NCBI RefSeq assembly: GCF_028389875.1
Contig: NC_084687.1
Coordinates: 5,740,157-5,804,156 of the forward strand
DNA: 64,000 nt
From: Rhea pennata
Taxonomy: Eukaryota; Chordata; Aves; Rheiformes; Rheidae
Direction of reading: 5' to 3'
Shown: in pieces, positions 26,801 to 41,002 of the stretch
How the letters are laid out: each line of letters opens with the position of its first letter
Position numbering within the stretch: the first letter of the stretch is position 1
Made by a program: the position numbers and the translations under genes
Notes under the pieces: model-generated
The model's database searches: none
Told to the model about the DNA's origin: nothing
The model's input: the letters and a program-made list of their open reading frames with translations, nothing else

Positions 26801-29800
26801 TGCTCAGCAATGTAAAGCAAAGTGCATAAAGCTGGGATGACTGGGAGATGTGCTTCAAAAGGACGTTTTTGAACTGAAATGCTGACATAGATGCATCCTT
26901 AAAGAAACAGGGCAAGTCCAGTTTCACGCAATTTGTGCACTCTGTTTCCATTCTGACCTTCTCAGCAACTTTCTTTTTCCCAGCAATTTCCAGTGCTCCT
27001 GCATCTTAAACTTTCTGCTACTGGGAGGAACGGGGCTGTGGATGGGAAGGAAGGGAGGCACGTGATGGATACTTGTGACTATGCAGACAAGGCAGAAAAT
27101 TCTATGGCCAAAGGAGTTATTTGGTGGGGATTTTGGGGGCTTATACAGCAACTTCGGGAACCCAAAATGAATTACCTTGTTCTGCCTCAGTAGAAATTTT
27201 GGTAGGTTTGTTGGTGGTTGTGCAGTTCCCTTCTTCTGTCGTTTCACAAATTTCTTCCTGGCTAAGTACACTTTACTGGGATCCACCCCGGTCTGTGGAA
27301 AATAGAGAGTTGGCTTTGAAAAGTTTATGAAGTCCCATAGTCAGGGAGTCTTTCTTGCTATTTCCTAGCCTAGACATGTAGAGTGTGGTGGCTCAGGGGG
27401 ATAGGAGTAACTGTACAACTGAGTAAGGTGATGTGGATAGCAACCAAACAGCAATATCCTCTGTAATGCACGATACTTGTACATGCAGGGAGGAGGGACT
27501 TGCAGTAGCAGGATAACTCTGCTTTGGCAGAGTCAGGACAAGGGTACTTACCAGGATTCAGGCATAACCTCTAATATGAGATCTACAAACAGTCCTGAGG
27601 ATCAGAGAGAAAAGTACTAGACTCTGGAAGAGTAGAGAATGTATGTGACCATCTTTCATGACGATCCCAGGCTTAATTACCTCAAGGTGGTGAGACAGGA
27701 GAGAATAAGGCCATTTAGGATTATACTGCAAGCAGAAATTTCGGAGGTTGCTCACCTTGGCTATAATCTTCTCCCGGAATATCTCGGAGTTGGCAAAGTA
27801 CAGTGGGGAGCAGTAGGTCACAATTTTAATCCCGTTAAGTTCATGTACCTGCAACAGAAATGAGGGCTTGAACCAGGCCTACCTGGGGTGCAGGGTGGTT
27901 GGGAGTTCAAGCTGACTTTTCTCCCCCTTGAAGCAGCAGCAAGAGAACATAAAAGTAGGGAGCGAGCAGGTCTGGCAATGAAGCTTTGGATGACTTTTAA
28001 TGGTGCTCAGTTTTGGGCCATATGGGAACCCTCCACTTCACTTTCCAGTGGTGGAAGGTGGAGGGGATGCCAGCATGGTGGGGTAGAGGGAAAAGCTGGA
28101 CAGGTAGTAGATAATTGGGAAGGCCACAGTTGTGAAGAACAGCTCTCTTGCCGCTTCTGAAACTAGTGGCAAACAGCCTTGCTGAGACGGAAGCATGCGT
28201 CTTCTGATCACATTGGGTTACCAGTGGAAAAACAACATCTTCCTGAGGAGATTTTAGCTTCGCTTACCTTGTTGTAGGCCTTAGGGTTCTTGTAGATGTC
28301 AGTGGAAGTTACTTGGCCAAGGGCAGAACCATTACGGCTAGGAGAGAAAAGATGACAGAAACAGAGTAAATATTACAGGGGAAGAAAACTGCTTCTGTTC
28401 ATTCTCCATACCATGATTTGCAAATTGGCTTTATGAAAATACTTAGATTTCAGCTGTGCAGAGTCTAATTGGATATTAGCAAAAGAGGATAACGTCATTT
28501 TTCAAGTGAAATTCCTAGCATGGGATTGCAGCAGTTCCTAGGGCAGTGCTTAGAGGGCCAGTTCCCACTGCCACATCTGGCTGTAATCCTCACTTCTTGC
28601 AGAGCTCCCCATCCCAGATACTGACGTGAGCTACCGAACAGACAACTGTCCTAGCTCCATTTCGAGTCCCAGTCTGGGAAATACTAGTAAAAGACTTTGG
28701 TGAATTAAAAATGGTGTGTAAATTTCATGCCAATCTCTGCATGTGTATGAAGCTTGCTTCTTTTATGAGCAAGGTTTTCTGCTAGGAACTATGCAGGTAG
28801 CTCTTCTTGGTGAAGTAAATACCTTCTGACTTCCCCCTGCCTTGGGATGTGCACAGGAGTGGGAATGCAGGCAGTAAATTAACGCTTGCCATTCCTGTTT
28901 GCACATTCCAGGGGCCAGGGAGAACACCTGCACTCCCCCAGGCTCTTGCTGCACGTTCCTGTGAAACGTGGGCCAGAGGTCAGTTATAAAAATAACGTGT
29001 ATCATTTATTCTGAAACTAGGGGATTTTCCTTTTCTTCTTCTTCTTTTTTTTTTTTTTTTTTTTTTTTTTTGTAACTATACCAATACTTACAACTGGGTA
29101 TGGAAAACCACTACCAGCACCGAAAATCCCACGCCCACAGCAACTCCATAGGGCAGGCTCAGGAAGAAAGCGGACAGGAAGCTCACTAGCCACACCAACT
29201 GCAGAGAGACAGGAGCATGGAGGTCATTTCTCTATATCATGGACTGGAGCATTGTGATGGGTGGAAAATGGCCCAATGCTTAAACTCTGGACACTGGACT
29301 TAGATGAGGATCAAAGGAATAAGGCCTGAATTTTGCAGCTATTATTATTGTACGGTTTGTTGCATGTTCTCTTGTGAAACAGCATTGTTGGGATGCTTGC
29401 CAGAAGCTCCAGTTTTTAAGCTTTAAATCAGCCAGTGCATTTCTTCTTAGTTGCATGAACACCTGCATCATTCATTCAGTTAAAAAAAAATATCTGTCTA
29501 ACTAGTCAAGACTAGGCTCCTGCAGATTAGGCCATCTGCTGCTGTATTAACTGCTCCACCCCCCAAAGAAGGATCCTGCTCTCAGAGTATTTTAGAAGGA
29601 ATGAGCATCTATCTGAAAACTGTCTGAACACCTACTACAAATCACCTGAACACAGAGCAGATTTGATGTCAGAGTATGACAGAGCATACCAAAACCTGCT
29701 CCACCTTTCAGCTCAGAACTCTGTCATTTGTCATTTTTATATATTAGCATTCAAGCATCTCACTGCACATGAAATTAGTCCTGCCTAAGTATATAGCTGT

Positions 29801-32800
29801 GCTCTCTGAGAATTGTTATCAGAGGATTTTAAACCCATCCTCAAGACTGCTAAGGCACAGACTTTGATCTTGGTCAAGCCAGGGTAACTTTGAAGACTTC
29901 AGCATCTTCATGTCAGATTAAGAATGGTGCATGTAAATGAAGATTAAGGGCTCATCTCCATCTTAACTTTACACTGGAGTACATCTGTGCAGTGATCCCT
30001 ACAGTTAGCACAGAAACGGAGCTGGATCTGGGGAGAAGAACGCCAGTGGCCTGACATCACCCCGCAATGGTGTATCTCAGTTTTGGGGACAGGAAGTACA
30101 CTGAATCTAGTTCAAATTCCAGGGAGATTAAAGTCAGGGGAATGCAGTTCATCCCACTGGCACTTGCCTGGGCCCCACGCTTCCTGCAGCACAGCGTGGG
30201 TCGTTCATGGATGCCAGTGACGAGAGCTTTGCTCCATTAGCTCAGTGAAAACACAGCATACCCCGAGCATACCTGTGCAATGGGTCTGGCTGTGCCATGG
30301 CAGCTGGGTGATTCACACGGAGCAGAGCAAAGATGTTTCTGACAGCCAGTCACCTCTGGTGACTCTGCTGCAGTGACTGCTCCTGGCAGAGGTGCAGCCA
30401 GGGTGTTCCTTCTAACAGAGCTGGTCAGGTCCCTGGGCAGCACTGTTCACCTCCATGCCAACCGCTGTCCCTTACAGGGTCTGCTTGCATGTTGGGCTGG
30501 AGGCTGCACAGCCTGCGAGGCTGGCGCGTGCTCCCTTCTGCCAGCTCTGATAAGCAGCAGTGGCTTCCTCTGCCCTCACATGAATTGCCAGAGCTTGTCT
30601 GGAGGGTCTCTCAATGTCTTTTCCCTGCCAGCACAAATCTTTTATTTCACTCACCAGCCATCAGGAAACCCATTTAGAGATGCCATAAACGATTCCCAAC
30701 AGAAGGCTCAAACTAGCAATCCTGAGACAAAGCATCTTTGCATCAGCAGCTTTTCCTCTCTGCTGGATCTTCTCTGCATGACGATTTCAGCTCAGAATTA
30801 AAACATATTCCCAGTCCAATGCGTCTACTGGGAAAACCCCTAAGCATGGACCAGTTTTTTTGTAGCTCATGTCCTATGCTAGAGTGTTCTTACTTCATGT
30901 CCTAACTATTCTCCTGTAAAATCTTGGTTTGGTCTCCTAAATCATCTCTTCTCCAGGACCTCTTTGAATGATATTTTGGGAAAGCTCTTGATGACTCAAG
31001 TCAGCCCCTTCGGACTTCTGATTTCTCTGATAAGGCAGTTTGTTGGGACCTGACAGGATATTGGCTCAGTGTCCACACACACCACTAAGCCGTGGGAGTC
31101 CTGTTCAAACACTGTCTTTTTATGTCAGACATTTCCAAATTCCGTTCTCACTCCCCCACACCCCCTGCCTGGGTTTATACATCAACCAGTGCCTGGAGTC
31201 CTTATCGCTGTGAAGGACTCTCCTCACCCTGGAGGGCTATTGTGTGAGTTTTTAAGTCTTCACTCCTAGATACTGAGCAGGGCCGGTTAAGCTAGTTCTG
31301 GGCAAACAGGCTCCTACAGTTGATTGGCATTTAAACAGAGCAGGTAATAGTTCAGGCCTCTGTGATATGTGTGTGATATGTATGTAAAATATGTATGTAT
31401 GTGTAATATGTATGCATGACAGTGCTCAGCTAGGCAAGACAACTCTGCCATTGCTTGGGACCTCATTTGCAAGGGGTTGGGAGCATGACTGTGCTGAGCG
31501 AGTGAAACTCACCTGCCACAAGGAACTCAACGCCACCCTCCTTCACCTGAAAGCCTGCTTGGAAGCTAATCCGCTGTCCCTGCCTTCAGTCTCCCGTAGC
31601 CATGCGCTGAGTTTCCAATGTACCACAAGCAGAATCCTCCCACCCATCCCCAGGCACTCACACAGTCCAACTTGCTCTTCTTCCACAGGTAGAAGGGATC
31701 AGCCAGCTGCTTGAGGGAGTTTTTCAGGTTCACTGCAATGAGTGCTCCCAGGACAGACTGTAGAGGAAAGGGGATCTTATTAGGTAAGATGTCCAGCATT
31801 GTGAACATGATGCATTTTGCAAAAGATGCTTTCTCATCAGACACTGTCTCCCTTCTTAGGGTCTATTTACCACAAGCGAATGGGAAAGGATAAAGCTCAC
31901 AAAGGTCCTGCTTGGGTCTGAGCGTAAGAGTTTAAAAGACCGCTATTTCTTGTCCTGCTTCCAGAGAATCAGTACAGAGACATCCCCGCTCATGAACAAA
32001 CTAGGCTGTGCAATGGTTTCTGTCTGGGGCTTTCTGAAGCAAGGCTGTATTTTCACTGGGGCATGCGGAGTATGTGGTGTAGCGGCCGCACTGGTTCCAC
32101 GTGTGTTTGTGTTACCTTTGGAAGGGGTTCGAGGTAGATCCCCAGAGCCAGCATGGTTACCATAACCACCAGTGCCACAAAGAAACTTGCCACCTGCAGA
32201 AAAGAAAGAAATCACCAGCCAGCATCAGGATCTTTCTGAACCCCTTCTTGGTCTTTGCTCTCCTGCTGCTTCAGTCAACAGCACAAATTGTCACTGTAGT
32301 ACTTTTTGTGGGCAGACATTTGCCTCTGGGAAATGGGTTAAGCTTTTCATATCTCAGTGAGAACCCCAAGACTCTCTCTCACATGGTAGCTCTTCTCAGT
32401 CATTGAGAACGAGACTGAGAATGTGGAGTTATAACCCTGCATCTGTAACCCATCCAGAGAACCGTCTAAGGAACGAAATTGGGGGGGGGGAGGGGAATAA
32501 ATTCTGTTTTTAATAGCAACCATGTGAATCACTCTTATAAAGAGCTTCTCCAGACACACAGCAGTGATGTCAGGCTGGCAGCGTGCAGCAGTTACAAATG
32601 TTAGCACTCAAGCAGGATCACATAAGGAAGAGAGGAGGAGGAAGTACTAACTTGTGATTTCCCTCCTGCTCCATCCACAGCAAGAGTGACGGAGAGAGCA
32701 CAGCAGATCACATGGATTTTGAAGAAAGATCCAAAGAAGTTGCTGCAGCCCAGTGCCAGCATTTCCTGTAGAGACCAGGGGAACATGCTCATCAGAAAGA

Positions 32801-35800
32801 ACAGCTCCCCTTCCCATCCTTCCAGTTGGTCTGAGCTGCCAGTCAGGAGAGAAGGTACTCAGGTTCGCTGTGTGCGTGGCAGAGGCTTTCCATGGCCTCT
32901 GGCAGTCCTGCCCAGACTCCTCAGCTGCTCACCCAGGGCTGTTTGGGTTCACCCCAGGAAGGACACTTGAATTCCTCGCCATGTGCCCCAGGCCCTTTCC
33001 TTCCAATGAGAGCTGGGACAGGTTTTACTAGCAGGGAAGTCTGGAAGTACCATAAGTAATAAACACGTTGTCATCTGTTGACACACTAAGGGCAGGGCTT
33101 CATGTGCTATGCATGGCTGTTATTGAAAGCTATCACTATGCCAGTGATGACAAAAGAGGATTATTTAATGTGCTGCCTCTCATAGTATCTAGGTGCCACA
33201 CCAGGAATCCAGGTCTTTCTCTGCTCAATAGGAAGTACATGTGGCTCATTATGCTCCAACAACCCCAAAAAATACCTTGTAGGCCAGCGTCAGGCCCAAA
33301 GACTTAGCTCTAGAAGGAAAGCAAAGCAGAGAGCTGAATGTAAACCTTCCCTTTTATAGTGTCTCTCTCCAGCCCATGGGAAAAGGACTTGAGCTTATGC
33401 CCTTATGATTCCCACAATGGCAAGCTGCCACATGAGGCTGCGTGCAAGCTAGAATCACATGTATTTTAGGCTTCATGTTCATTCAGTGAGGTCTCCCTTT
33501 CATATCTGAGAGCAAGGGAAATGTTTCTTGACTGTCCTTCTGGAGCAAATGTTACCTGGTTGGGGTCCACGTCATAGCCATGCTTGGCTGCCAGAGTTCT
33601 CCCCATCGCTAAGTTGATCACGTAGCCCACGATGGCAAGTGAGAAAGCTGTGCCTATCATGTCCTTCCACTTGTTCACCAGGGGCAGGGTTGGGGCTGGG
33701 AAGCTGCACTCAGAGCAGAGGGGAAAAGGAGTTGTGACACTACTGTCTGGAGACAGGTTCGATGGGTCAGAAGCTTGTGTGTTCAGGAATGACGTAACTC
33801 TTGCATAAATTGCAGACAGCGTTAGAGGGTCATGGCAATTGTTTAAGAGGACACAACAAAAAAGTCTGGAAAGGGGTGAGGGATGCCAAGTCCAGCTAAT
33901 ACAGCAGGAAAGTGAGGTGCTTTCCAGGCTGCAGAATGAGGAGGAGGAAGAAAAATTCTTTGGAAATGGAGTCAGACTTGCACATGCACTTACCCCATAC
34001 TGATCTTCCCAACTATTGGCATGTTGTACTTCTCAGGCATGTTAAAGCTGCCAGAGATTGCAGTTGCAACGATGACCTGGAAGTACAGAGGATAAAGGAG
34101 CCATAAGCAGAAGGAGTGTAAGCTTTTTCAGAATCACTAGGCTTGCTATGCTCTTGGGGCTGACAGTAGAAGATTAGAACTAAATTCAGGCTGGGAGAGA
34201 CCTGCCTTAGCAACAGTTACGTCCCTGATCCTAGGCATCACTAGGGTGCAAATACAGTCTGACAGGTAAGACCTGGGGATTAGAGTTCTCCTCCAGGAGG
34301 CTGGCCCTACTTCTGACCCCAAACCGTGTGCAGTAATACCATATTCACTTTGCAGATACTGTGCGCAAATAGGTCTAATTACAGTAACTCTCTGAAGAGC
34401 ATCTGTGAGCAGAAGTGGGTGTCCCAGGTCTGTATTAAGGACTGTAATGTGAGGGAAGGGAGTGTCTTCTGGAGGGTCACAGGGAAGCTTGTGTCACTTA
34501 CAATGATGATCTCCATGGGGATGGGCATCCGGATCTTTTTCATGTACTTCAGGTTGAGCTCCTTAACAATGATCAGGAGCACAGCACTGACCAAGGCATA
34601 GATGAGGGAGGCCACATTGGTCTTGGGAAGACCTTTACAAATATCAATGAATGTCTAGAGGGGAGAGAAGAGGAGAAGGTATCATGGTGAACCAGAGACT
34701 CCAAACAGCATCAACAGCATGGTGTAGAACACTCATCACCCCAATCGACTGCAAATACCCTGACATGTGACAAGTGAGACAAGTACTAGAAGCCCCACTG
34801 CTAAGAGGTCAGCAGCCAGTCCCAGTTCAGTTAAATGCAGGTCTAGCTGCATTGATGGAAGATGCATCAGTGGAAGACGCAAGAAAGCCTAGGAATTGAA
34901 TAACATGCTCATAGAAAAAGTTTGATAATTGAGCAAGACTAGTGCTGTAAAGCTGCACAATTCGTGTCCTTTCCAAATCCCAGAACCTCTTCGTTACCTC
35001 CAATTAGAAACTACCAAACAAGGGCTCAGCTAAGACTGTTTATGAGATACAACAGCAGCAGTGTAGGTATGCTGGGTGGGAATGGTGCGGACAGCTGTAT
35101 TCCCCCTCCCTCCACCCTTTGCTCCTGTTTGAGTCCCTCTTTCCCAAGAGTAGGTGGCAGTGATGCCTGCAGTATGCTGGTCATTAGGGGAAGAGGTGCA
35201 GGGAAGGCCCCTGTCCAGTGCACCCACTTACATAGACGATAGCTAAGGGCCCGGTGTAAGATGGGACTGTCAAGCCGAAGACGTACTTGAGCACGGAGAT
35301 GAGGATCTGCAACCCTGCTGCTGTCATGAAGCCTCTGATGAAAGACTCTGAGAGGTAGATAGCAACAAAGCCAAACTGCACGAATCCCAGGCACAGCTAA
35401 AGGAGGACAGACAAGGAGTTATTAGAAAGATGCCAGCCTGAGATGGCAAAATACAGAGTCTGAGTGTGCCAAGATGACAGCTGGTGCAGTATCCCCTCAA
35501 ACCCTCTATTCTGAGGCATCATCTACTTACAAATGAGGCCTGTTCTAGTATCTGCTGCTATCATCTCTGCTCCAAAGAGAGATCCCAGCTGACTCCATTT
35601 GGGTCAGCTTTGCCCAGAGGCCACAGCAGAGGTAGTGGAGAGAGTCTGTACCTGTATGATGGCTGTCAGGCAAGCTAGCGTGGCAGAGATCTCCAATCTA
35701 GCTGCTTCCAGAGCTGTGGTGTTCACATTGATTTCGTTGGTGGTATGGTTAAAGTACTGGAAGTCCGACTCTGGAGCCAGCTCATTGCAGACATTCCCAA

Positions 35801-37975
35801 CAATAATGCTGATGACTGCAAAAGTACCTTGAATACAACACAGGGATGTCAGTAGTTTGCTCTAGAGAGCTTCCTGTCCTGGAAAGCACTGTGACAGTTT
35901 AGGCTATCCAGACCAAGTCACCTAGCTCGTCGCTACAGCTGGCACTACTGCAAGAAATGGCAGCAGTTCACTGGGATGATGCCTTGCTGTGCAGCTAGAA
36001 TCAGGGATCTCATAAGCACCTGACAAACCAGGCCTGCTGAAATATCTTTCTCTGTTCCAGGACACACACAGTATGCCCGGCCAGTCAGTGTTTAACCACC
36101 TTGCACAGACAATTGCTCTGTAGAGCAGAAGGATTCTTACCTGGGACCATCTGATGGATACCACCAAGGAAGAAATATGTTATCAAGGGGAAGAAGGAGG
36201 AGTAGAGCCCATTGACAGGAGGGAGATTGGCCAGCAGTGCAAAGGCCATCCCTGGAAAACACAAGGAATATGAGCAGGTCACCTGTGTCCGTGCATCTGG
36301 AGTCAGCTCCCTGACCTGGTCAGTCTTTGACCCTGTTGTTCTCATTGCAAAGAGGAGAGGAGCTGCAGCAGGCAGTGTGGGGCAGCGCTGTAATGTGCAC
36401 CAGCACGGGATCTTGCAGAAGTGTGTGGGGAACTCTGCTTGCTGCCAGTGGGTTACAAGCTGCAGCACTGCTGTGTCAGCTCCAGTCAGGCACTGTGACC
36501 AGCACAAATGGCAGCTCTGCAAGCAAGAGAGTGCAGACCACAGAGGGCAGGGATAGGACTCTGCGGAGAAATCTAGGGATAGACAGGTTGGAGTTAGAAC
36601 TTGGGTTCATACATGTCACCAGTAAAGGCAACTAACTCCTGCAGATAACAGTCATCTGCTGGATCTTTACTTGAAGTTAAGTGACAAAGTGTTATCCCCT
36701 CTCCAAAGCTCCTGGGGGAAGCAACTCCATAATGCCTGGCTATTGGGGAAAGTCACCTCTTCTCACCTTGTGGCACCTGAATCGTCCCCGCACTGAGCCC
36801 ACCAAGAACATCAGGCAAAATATAATCCTTAATTTTATACTTGGGAAGCCATGCAAGAATTGGGAACAGGCTGAAGAGGATGAGTTTGAATCTGGAAGCC
36901 GAACATCTAGCGGAGACACAAAAACACAAATAAAGAAGGAAGCAAGGAAGAAAGCAAGGAATGGTCTTCCTAGGAATGTCTCAGCCTCTTTCCTGCAGCA
37001 AATCCTGAGCCCAGTGTTTGGTGCACAGCCCTCCCCTGTGAGTGCAAGGCAGCTGCAGTTAACTAGCTGAACATGCCATGGAGGATTATTGTGGGGACGT
37101 TCCTAACTCTATGGGAGGTGCCCAGTGCTACCATAGCTGTGAAAGACAACCCGCACAGAGCGAAGGATTTAGCTCCCTAATATCTTGAGTCTTTGTTTCT
37201 AATACTCTCAGGTGGGGTTAGTTGAGCTATAAAGCTGAAACACAACTAAAGGATTCGTGGGACAATTGCACACAGTCAAAGGTAAACTTTTTTTAGATGC
37301 TTGGTCAAAAAACCCCAAGTTTATCTGAAAGAAGATTGTTCCTGAGTTGAAACAAGCAGCTTTTCACATCCCCCCCCCCCCCCCCGCTAACCTGTATGGT
37401 TCTCTCTTTTCCTATACTGCCTTCATTTTTCCAGGGAGTGGAGCTAGATTTTTTAGACAGCAACCAGTAGGATTATTCATCTTTATTTATGGAAAGCCAG
37501 TGCTGTCCTTACTTGGAAAGCTGACTAAAGGAAATCTCAGCTAGAAAGCTTAAAGGAGTAATCCACACACCCATACCTCCAATTATATTTTCTTTGTTAT
37601 TAAAAAGAATTGGAAAACAGAAACCCAAATCCCAAATGCATTTAGTGCAAACTCTTGCATGTTTGCCCTACAGCATAGGCAGCTGAGGCAGTGAAAAGGT
37701 AACCAGTTTCACTTGCTTCAGTACAATTTGCATTTCTCCAGTGTCTTTCATCTATAAAAGCCCTGAAGATCATGGTCTAAGTTATATCCCAGTTCTGGAC
37801 CAAATCTGGTTTAGTTGTGCCCCAAGAGTAGCTATAGCATTCTATGTTACCTGAAAAGATTTTTCAATTTTTCCCCAACTGGATAACTTCTGCTTTTCTT
37901 CTCAAACTCTTCGTCGAAGAGGCTGACCGAATATGCAGGACGTTCGATGACATAGCGAGGCCTGGCGTGGTTCAT
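23815..37975 (-). CDS. SLC26A9: SLC26A9, epithelial chloride/anion transporter (20 coding exons, complete)
   Basis: This SLC26 family transporter works as a Cl- channel or transporter at the apical membrane of airway and stomach epithelium, where it cooperates with CFTR. Coding exons (descending): 37975-37851, 36906-36767, 36251-36141, 35827-35652, 35396-35232, 34654-34502, 34076-33994, 33703-33556, 32765-32652, 32193-32116, 31757-31662, 29198-29092, 28337-28268, 27848-27756, 27292-27176, 26511-26194, 25921-25867, 25468-25323, 24554-24477, 23862-23815. Phases agree throughout and give 806 residues (human 791). The N-terminus starts MNHARPRYVIERPAYSVSLF. The SLC26 core contains GMAFALLANLPPVNGLYSSF and SESFIRGFMTAAGLQILISV. 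The STAS domain begins near residue 510 and contains HTIILDMSGVCFVDLMG. The large exon 26194-26511 carries the variable STAS insert. The C-terminus, SEAQTAL, ends in a PDZ-type T-A-L. Confidence 0.97.
26049..26158. repeat. local direct duplication in an SLC26A9 intron
   Basis: Two 28-base copies at 26049-26076 and 26131-26158 differ at one base and share the core AACTTGGCTATAACTTGACT. They are offset by 82 bases. Between them AGCTTCT and AGAAGCT face each other across six bases, giving a small hairpin, and GCTTCTATT also occurs twice. The block lies in the 25922-26193 intron, about 35 bases beyond the donor of the largest STAS exon. Confidence 0.85.
29046..29072. repeat. poly-T tract next to an SLC26A9 exon
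   Basis: A T-run of about 26 bases on the plus strand (poly-A in the transcript) begins roughly 20 bases downstream of the donor of the 29092-29198 exon. It is preceded by CTTCTTCTT units. It is probably a microsatellite or an old retroelement tail; no element body is visible. Confidence 0.8.
37371..37386. repeat. poly-C tract in SLC26A9 intron
   Basis: An uninterrupted run of about 15-16 C on the plus strand is G-rich in the SLC26A9 transcript. It sits in the intron between the first two coding exons. Such G-runs can form quadruplex structures and are a frequent cause of sequencing length errors. Confidence 0.85.
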
Positions 37976-38290
37976 CTCTAGATCATTTAAAATTTTCCCA
38001 GAAAAAAGAAAAAGCAAAGTCAAGAATGAGACTGGGACTGTCCCCACCTGCACTATAACAGACTGGGCACCTTCAGCGTCTGAGAGCCCTCCTTGAACAT
38101 CTCCACCCTAAATAGTTTCCCTGTGGTGCAGAGGCAGGCCCTGGGAGTGGCTTCTCAGCACTGGGGGCTGCTGCTCCCCAGCACAGGAGATTTTCACCAG
38201 TATTTTAATATGATGCTAATGAGCGATGTCGGGGATCCAGGGGACTGGAGCATGTCCTGGATTGGCTAGCAGGTGGACAGGGGTGTTAAT

Positions 38291-38366
38291 CTCAGCTCTG
38301 CCAGTGACTGCCTTTCTGCCTCAGGCAAGTCACTTGACCTTTTTCATGCCTCCATTTCACCATCGG
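38291..38366 (+). repeat. MIR/CORE-SINE-like remnant
   Basis: The segment contains CTCAGCTCTGCCAGTGACTG, then CAGGCAAGTCACTTGACCT and CCTCCATTTCACCATC, in the order and spacing of the MIR core (TCTGCCACT... GGGCAAGTCACTTAACCT... CAGTTTCCTCATC). The divergence is large, as expected for an element older than the bird radiation. It lies in the first intron of SLC26A9. Confidence 0.65.
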
Positions 38367-41002
38367 CCAATGCAGTTAGTGAGGCTCTGCTGGACTGGAC
38401 AGCTCTGGCACACTTTGCAATGATAGATACTGACACTATGCTTAAAGGCAGTTTCTATCCCAGGTGTTCCTGTTACGCTGCCTAGTGGATTCGTTTACAT
38501 TCAGCAGCCTTCATATTTCTCACTTGCCATGACAGGTATTGGACTTGTCCTTAATTTCTTCTAGGAAATGATACACGGAAAGGTAACTGTTGCCAATCTA
38601 TTTTTGTGATGATGATGCCAAAACATCCTGCTGGACTAGTCCTGCACAGGATTTGAGTCTCACCGAAGAAAGATGATGAACTTCAGAGAGCCCTGATTTT
38701 ACTATGACCAGCAATACCTGGGAAGAGGGGAGAATCACTACAAGTTGGAGAGTCTGGGAGTGGAGGGAGGAAGTGGTCAGATTTAAAACAAGGATGTAAG
38801 TAATTATTTTTGAAATGGCAGGTGTCTAAGTGGGTCATTGCCCAACATAGGAATAGAAGAGGGGGTGGAAAAAGTTGGTAATTCAGGCAGGAGAATGTAT
38901 CAAGAAATGAAATTCAGGTTGCTAAGAGCTTATGCAGTTTTGAATGTACCAGATCCTCTCCTCTCTTCTTTTGACACAGCTTCTGTGAGTAGTGCTGAAG
39001 TCAATGCATATCTTGACACTGACTTCAGTGGGATCAAGATGAACGAATGTAGGTATGTTTTCACCCCTCACTGATAAGTAGTCATGTCTGACCTGGACTG
39101 GGAAAGACATGAGTCATGTGTAGTAATATGGCCCAGCAGTTCAGGGCAGGAAGGAAAGTATGATGCATGTAGCCAAAACTTTTGGGAGAATTTAGGTCAG
39201 CAGAATCATTACACTAATAGGAGCTGAGTTAGAAAAGCGAGGTCATCAGCCCCACTGCTGCAATGGATGTTTTAGTGAACACAGTGGTAGGTAACCAAGT
39301 GTGATTTGCTGTAGAACACAGTTCCAGCAGTGGTGTGTTTCTCATCCCAGGCCCAGATCCATACCTGAGCTGACTTAGGAGAGAGCCTCAGAATTTCCTA
39401 GCCTATGCCTGTCTTTGATGGCCCAACTGTGTGCCACCTAGCTAAAAGAGAAGACATGCCTCTCTCTTTCTGCATTACTAGGCACTTATTCCAGTGCCCT
39501 CTGGAGGTGTGCACATGCTGGCATCCCTTCCTGTCATTTTCAACTTGGAATACCCTTTGTGAGTTTTACATTTTGGAGGATTGGTGCAGGCTGAGCTTAA
39601 GCAGTGACCTAGGCTCTTCCCCAATCCCTGTGTTCATGCCAGAAGCCGATCTGATAAACTGTCATTCTCTAGTTTTACCATGTCTGTCTGCAGAAGTATT
39701 GTTCCTAGCTCATAGCCTTGGTCTAGATTCCATTGCTGAGCAGGTTCCCAGGGTCCTTCCTGGACCCACCCCCACAGCTACCTTCTAGATTCCCAGTCCA
39801 CCCCCCATGAATGTCCTGCAGCCCAGGTTCAGGACCATCAACAGGCTTCGGAAGGATAATAAACCTAGCCAAGTTTCTGGTGCAAGAAGTCTCTCTTAGC
39901 TTTATTTCTCAGCTCCATCACTTGCCAGTCAGTGTGCCTGCCATCAGAAGGACTGAATCAGCCAATTGTGTCACAGCTCTTTAATGAAGTTCTCCTGCTG
40001 AGCGAAAGTGCTGGCAGTCAGAAAAAATAATAAACAGGGCGAGTATAGAGGGAAAAATATCCCCATGATTAAATTCCATCTTAAACAAACAGGCTGATGA
40101 TGTCAGCATCTCGGACAGAGTCAAGTTCTTGACTTGGCTTATCACTGGCCTTGTCCTAGATCAAACAGTAGGTTAAACCTTTGAGATTTCAGAATTAAAG
40201 AGAATGAACCATGTGACCGCTCCCTGAGTAAAAGGCAAAACCGGCTGTCTTGGTGTTGATGGGATAAGACTGTGGCAAGCTGCAGATCTGATTTAAACTC
40301 TGCAGTCCAGGCAGGACACTGACTGAAGCAACGTGATGTGTAGAAAGAAGAGTGGCAGGAAGTTGCTGTGTTGCACAGGCTGTGTTGGTGTGTTTTTTAA
40401 GAGCTCTGTTGCAGCATGGGCACTGAAATAAAGGGCTGGGTCTGGAGGAAGAGCTTCACATGTGGAGCCCCTGCTACAGGCTGAGCTTTTCAGGAAATCC
40501 AGTCCTCCAGCATGTTGATTGGAGCAGATGATGCTGAAATTTGGCCTTAGTTATAAGTCTACTGAAACGAGGTCTCAGAGAAGTTGTGAAACACTGAGTG
40601 CATACCTGTGATTTGATGCTTGGAGCAAACAACAAATGAAGGTGGAACTGTTTTACTCCAAGCATATGATGTGGGTGAGAGAAGTCCCAGAATGTCATCG
40701 GCCAACAGTCCCATCATTTCATACCTGGCTAATCCCTGTCCTGCCAGTCTCAAAACATCCTACATATACCAAGCGCAGACTTTTTTTTTCCCAGTGTTCA
40801 TCTTGCAAATGCACTTATGGAGCCCTTATCTTCTGTCCCTGTGCTGGTAATAGCTGTATCGGGGAAGAGAAAAGTCACATTGAAGTTTCTGGATAGTGTT
40901 GATAGGACCCACTGGCATAAAGCCATTTTTCTATGCTGGCATAGTCCCAGGAAAGGGACTCTAGTCCAGGGAGTATGAATCAGAAGTTAGTAGGAAAGCA
41001 AT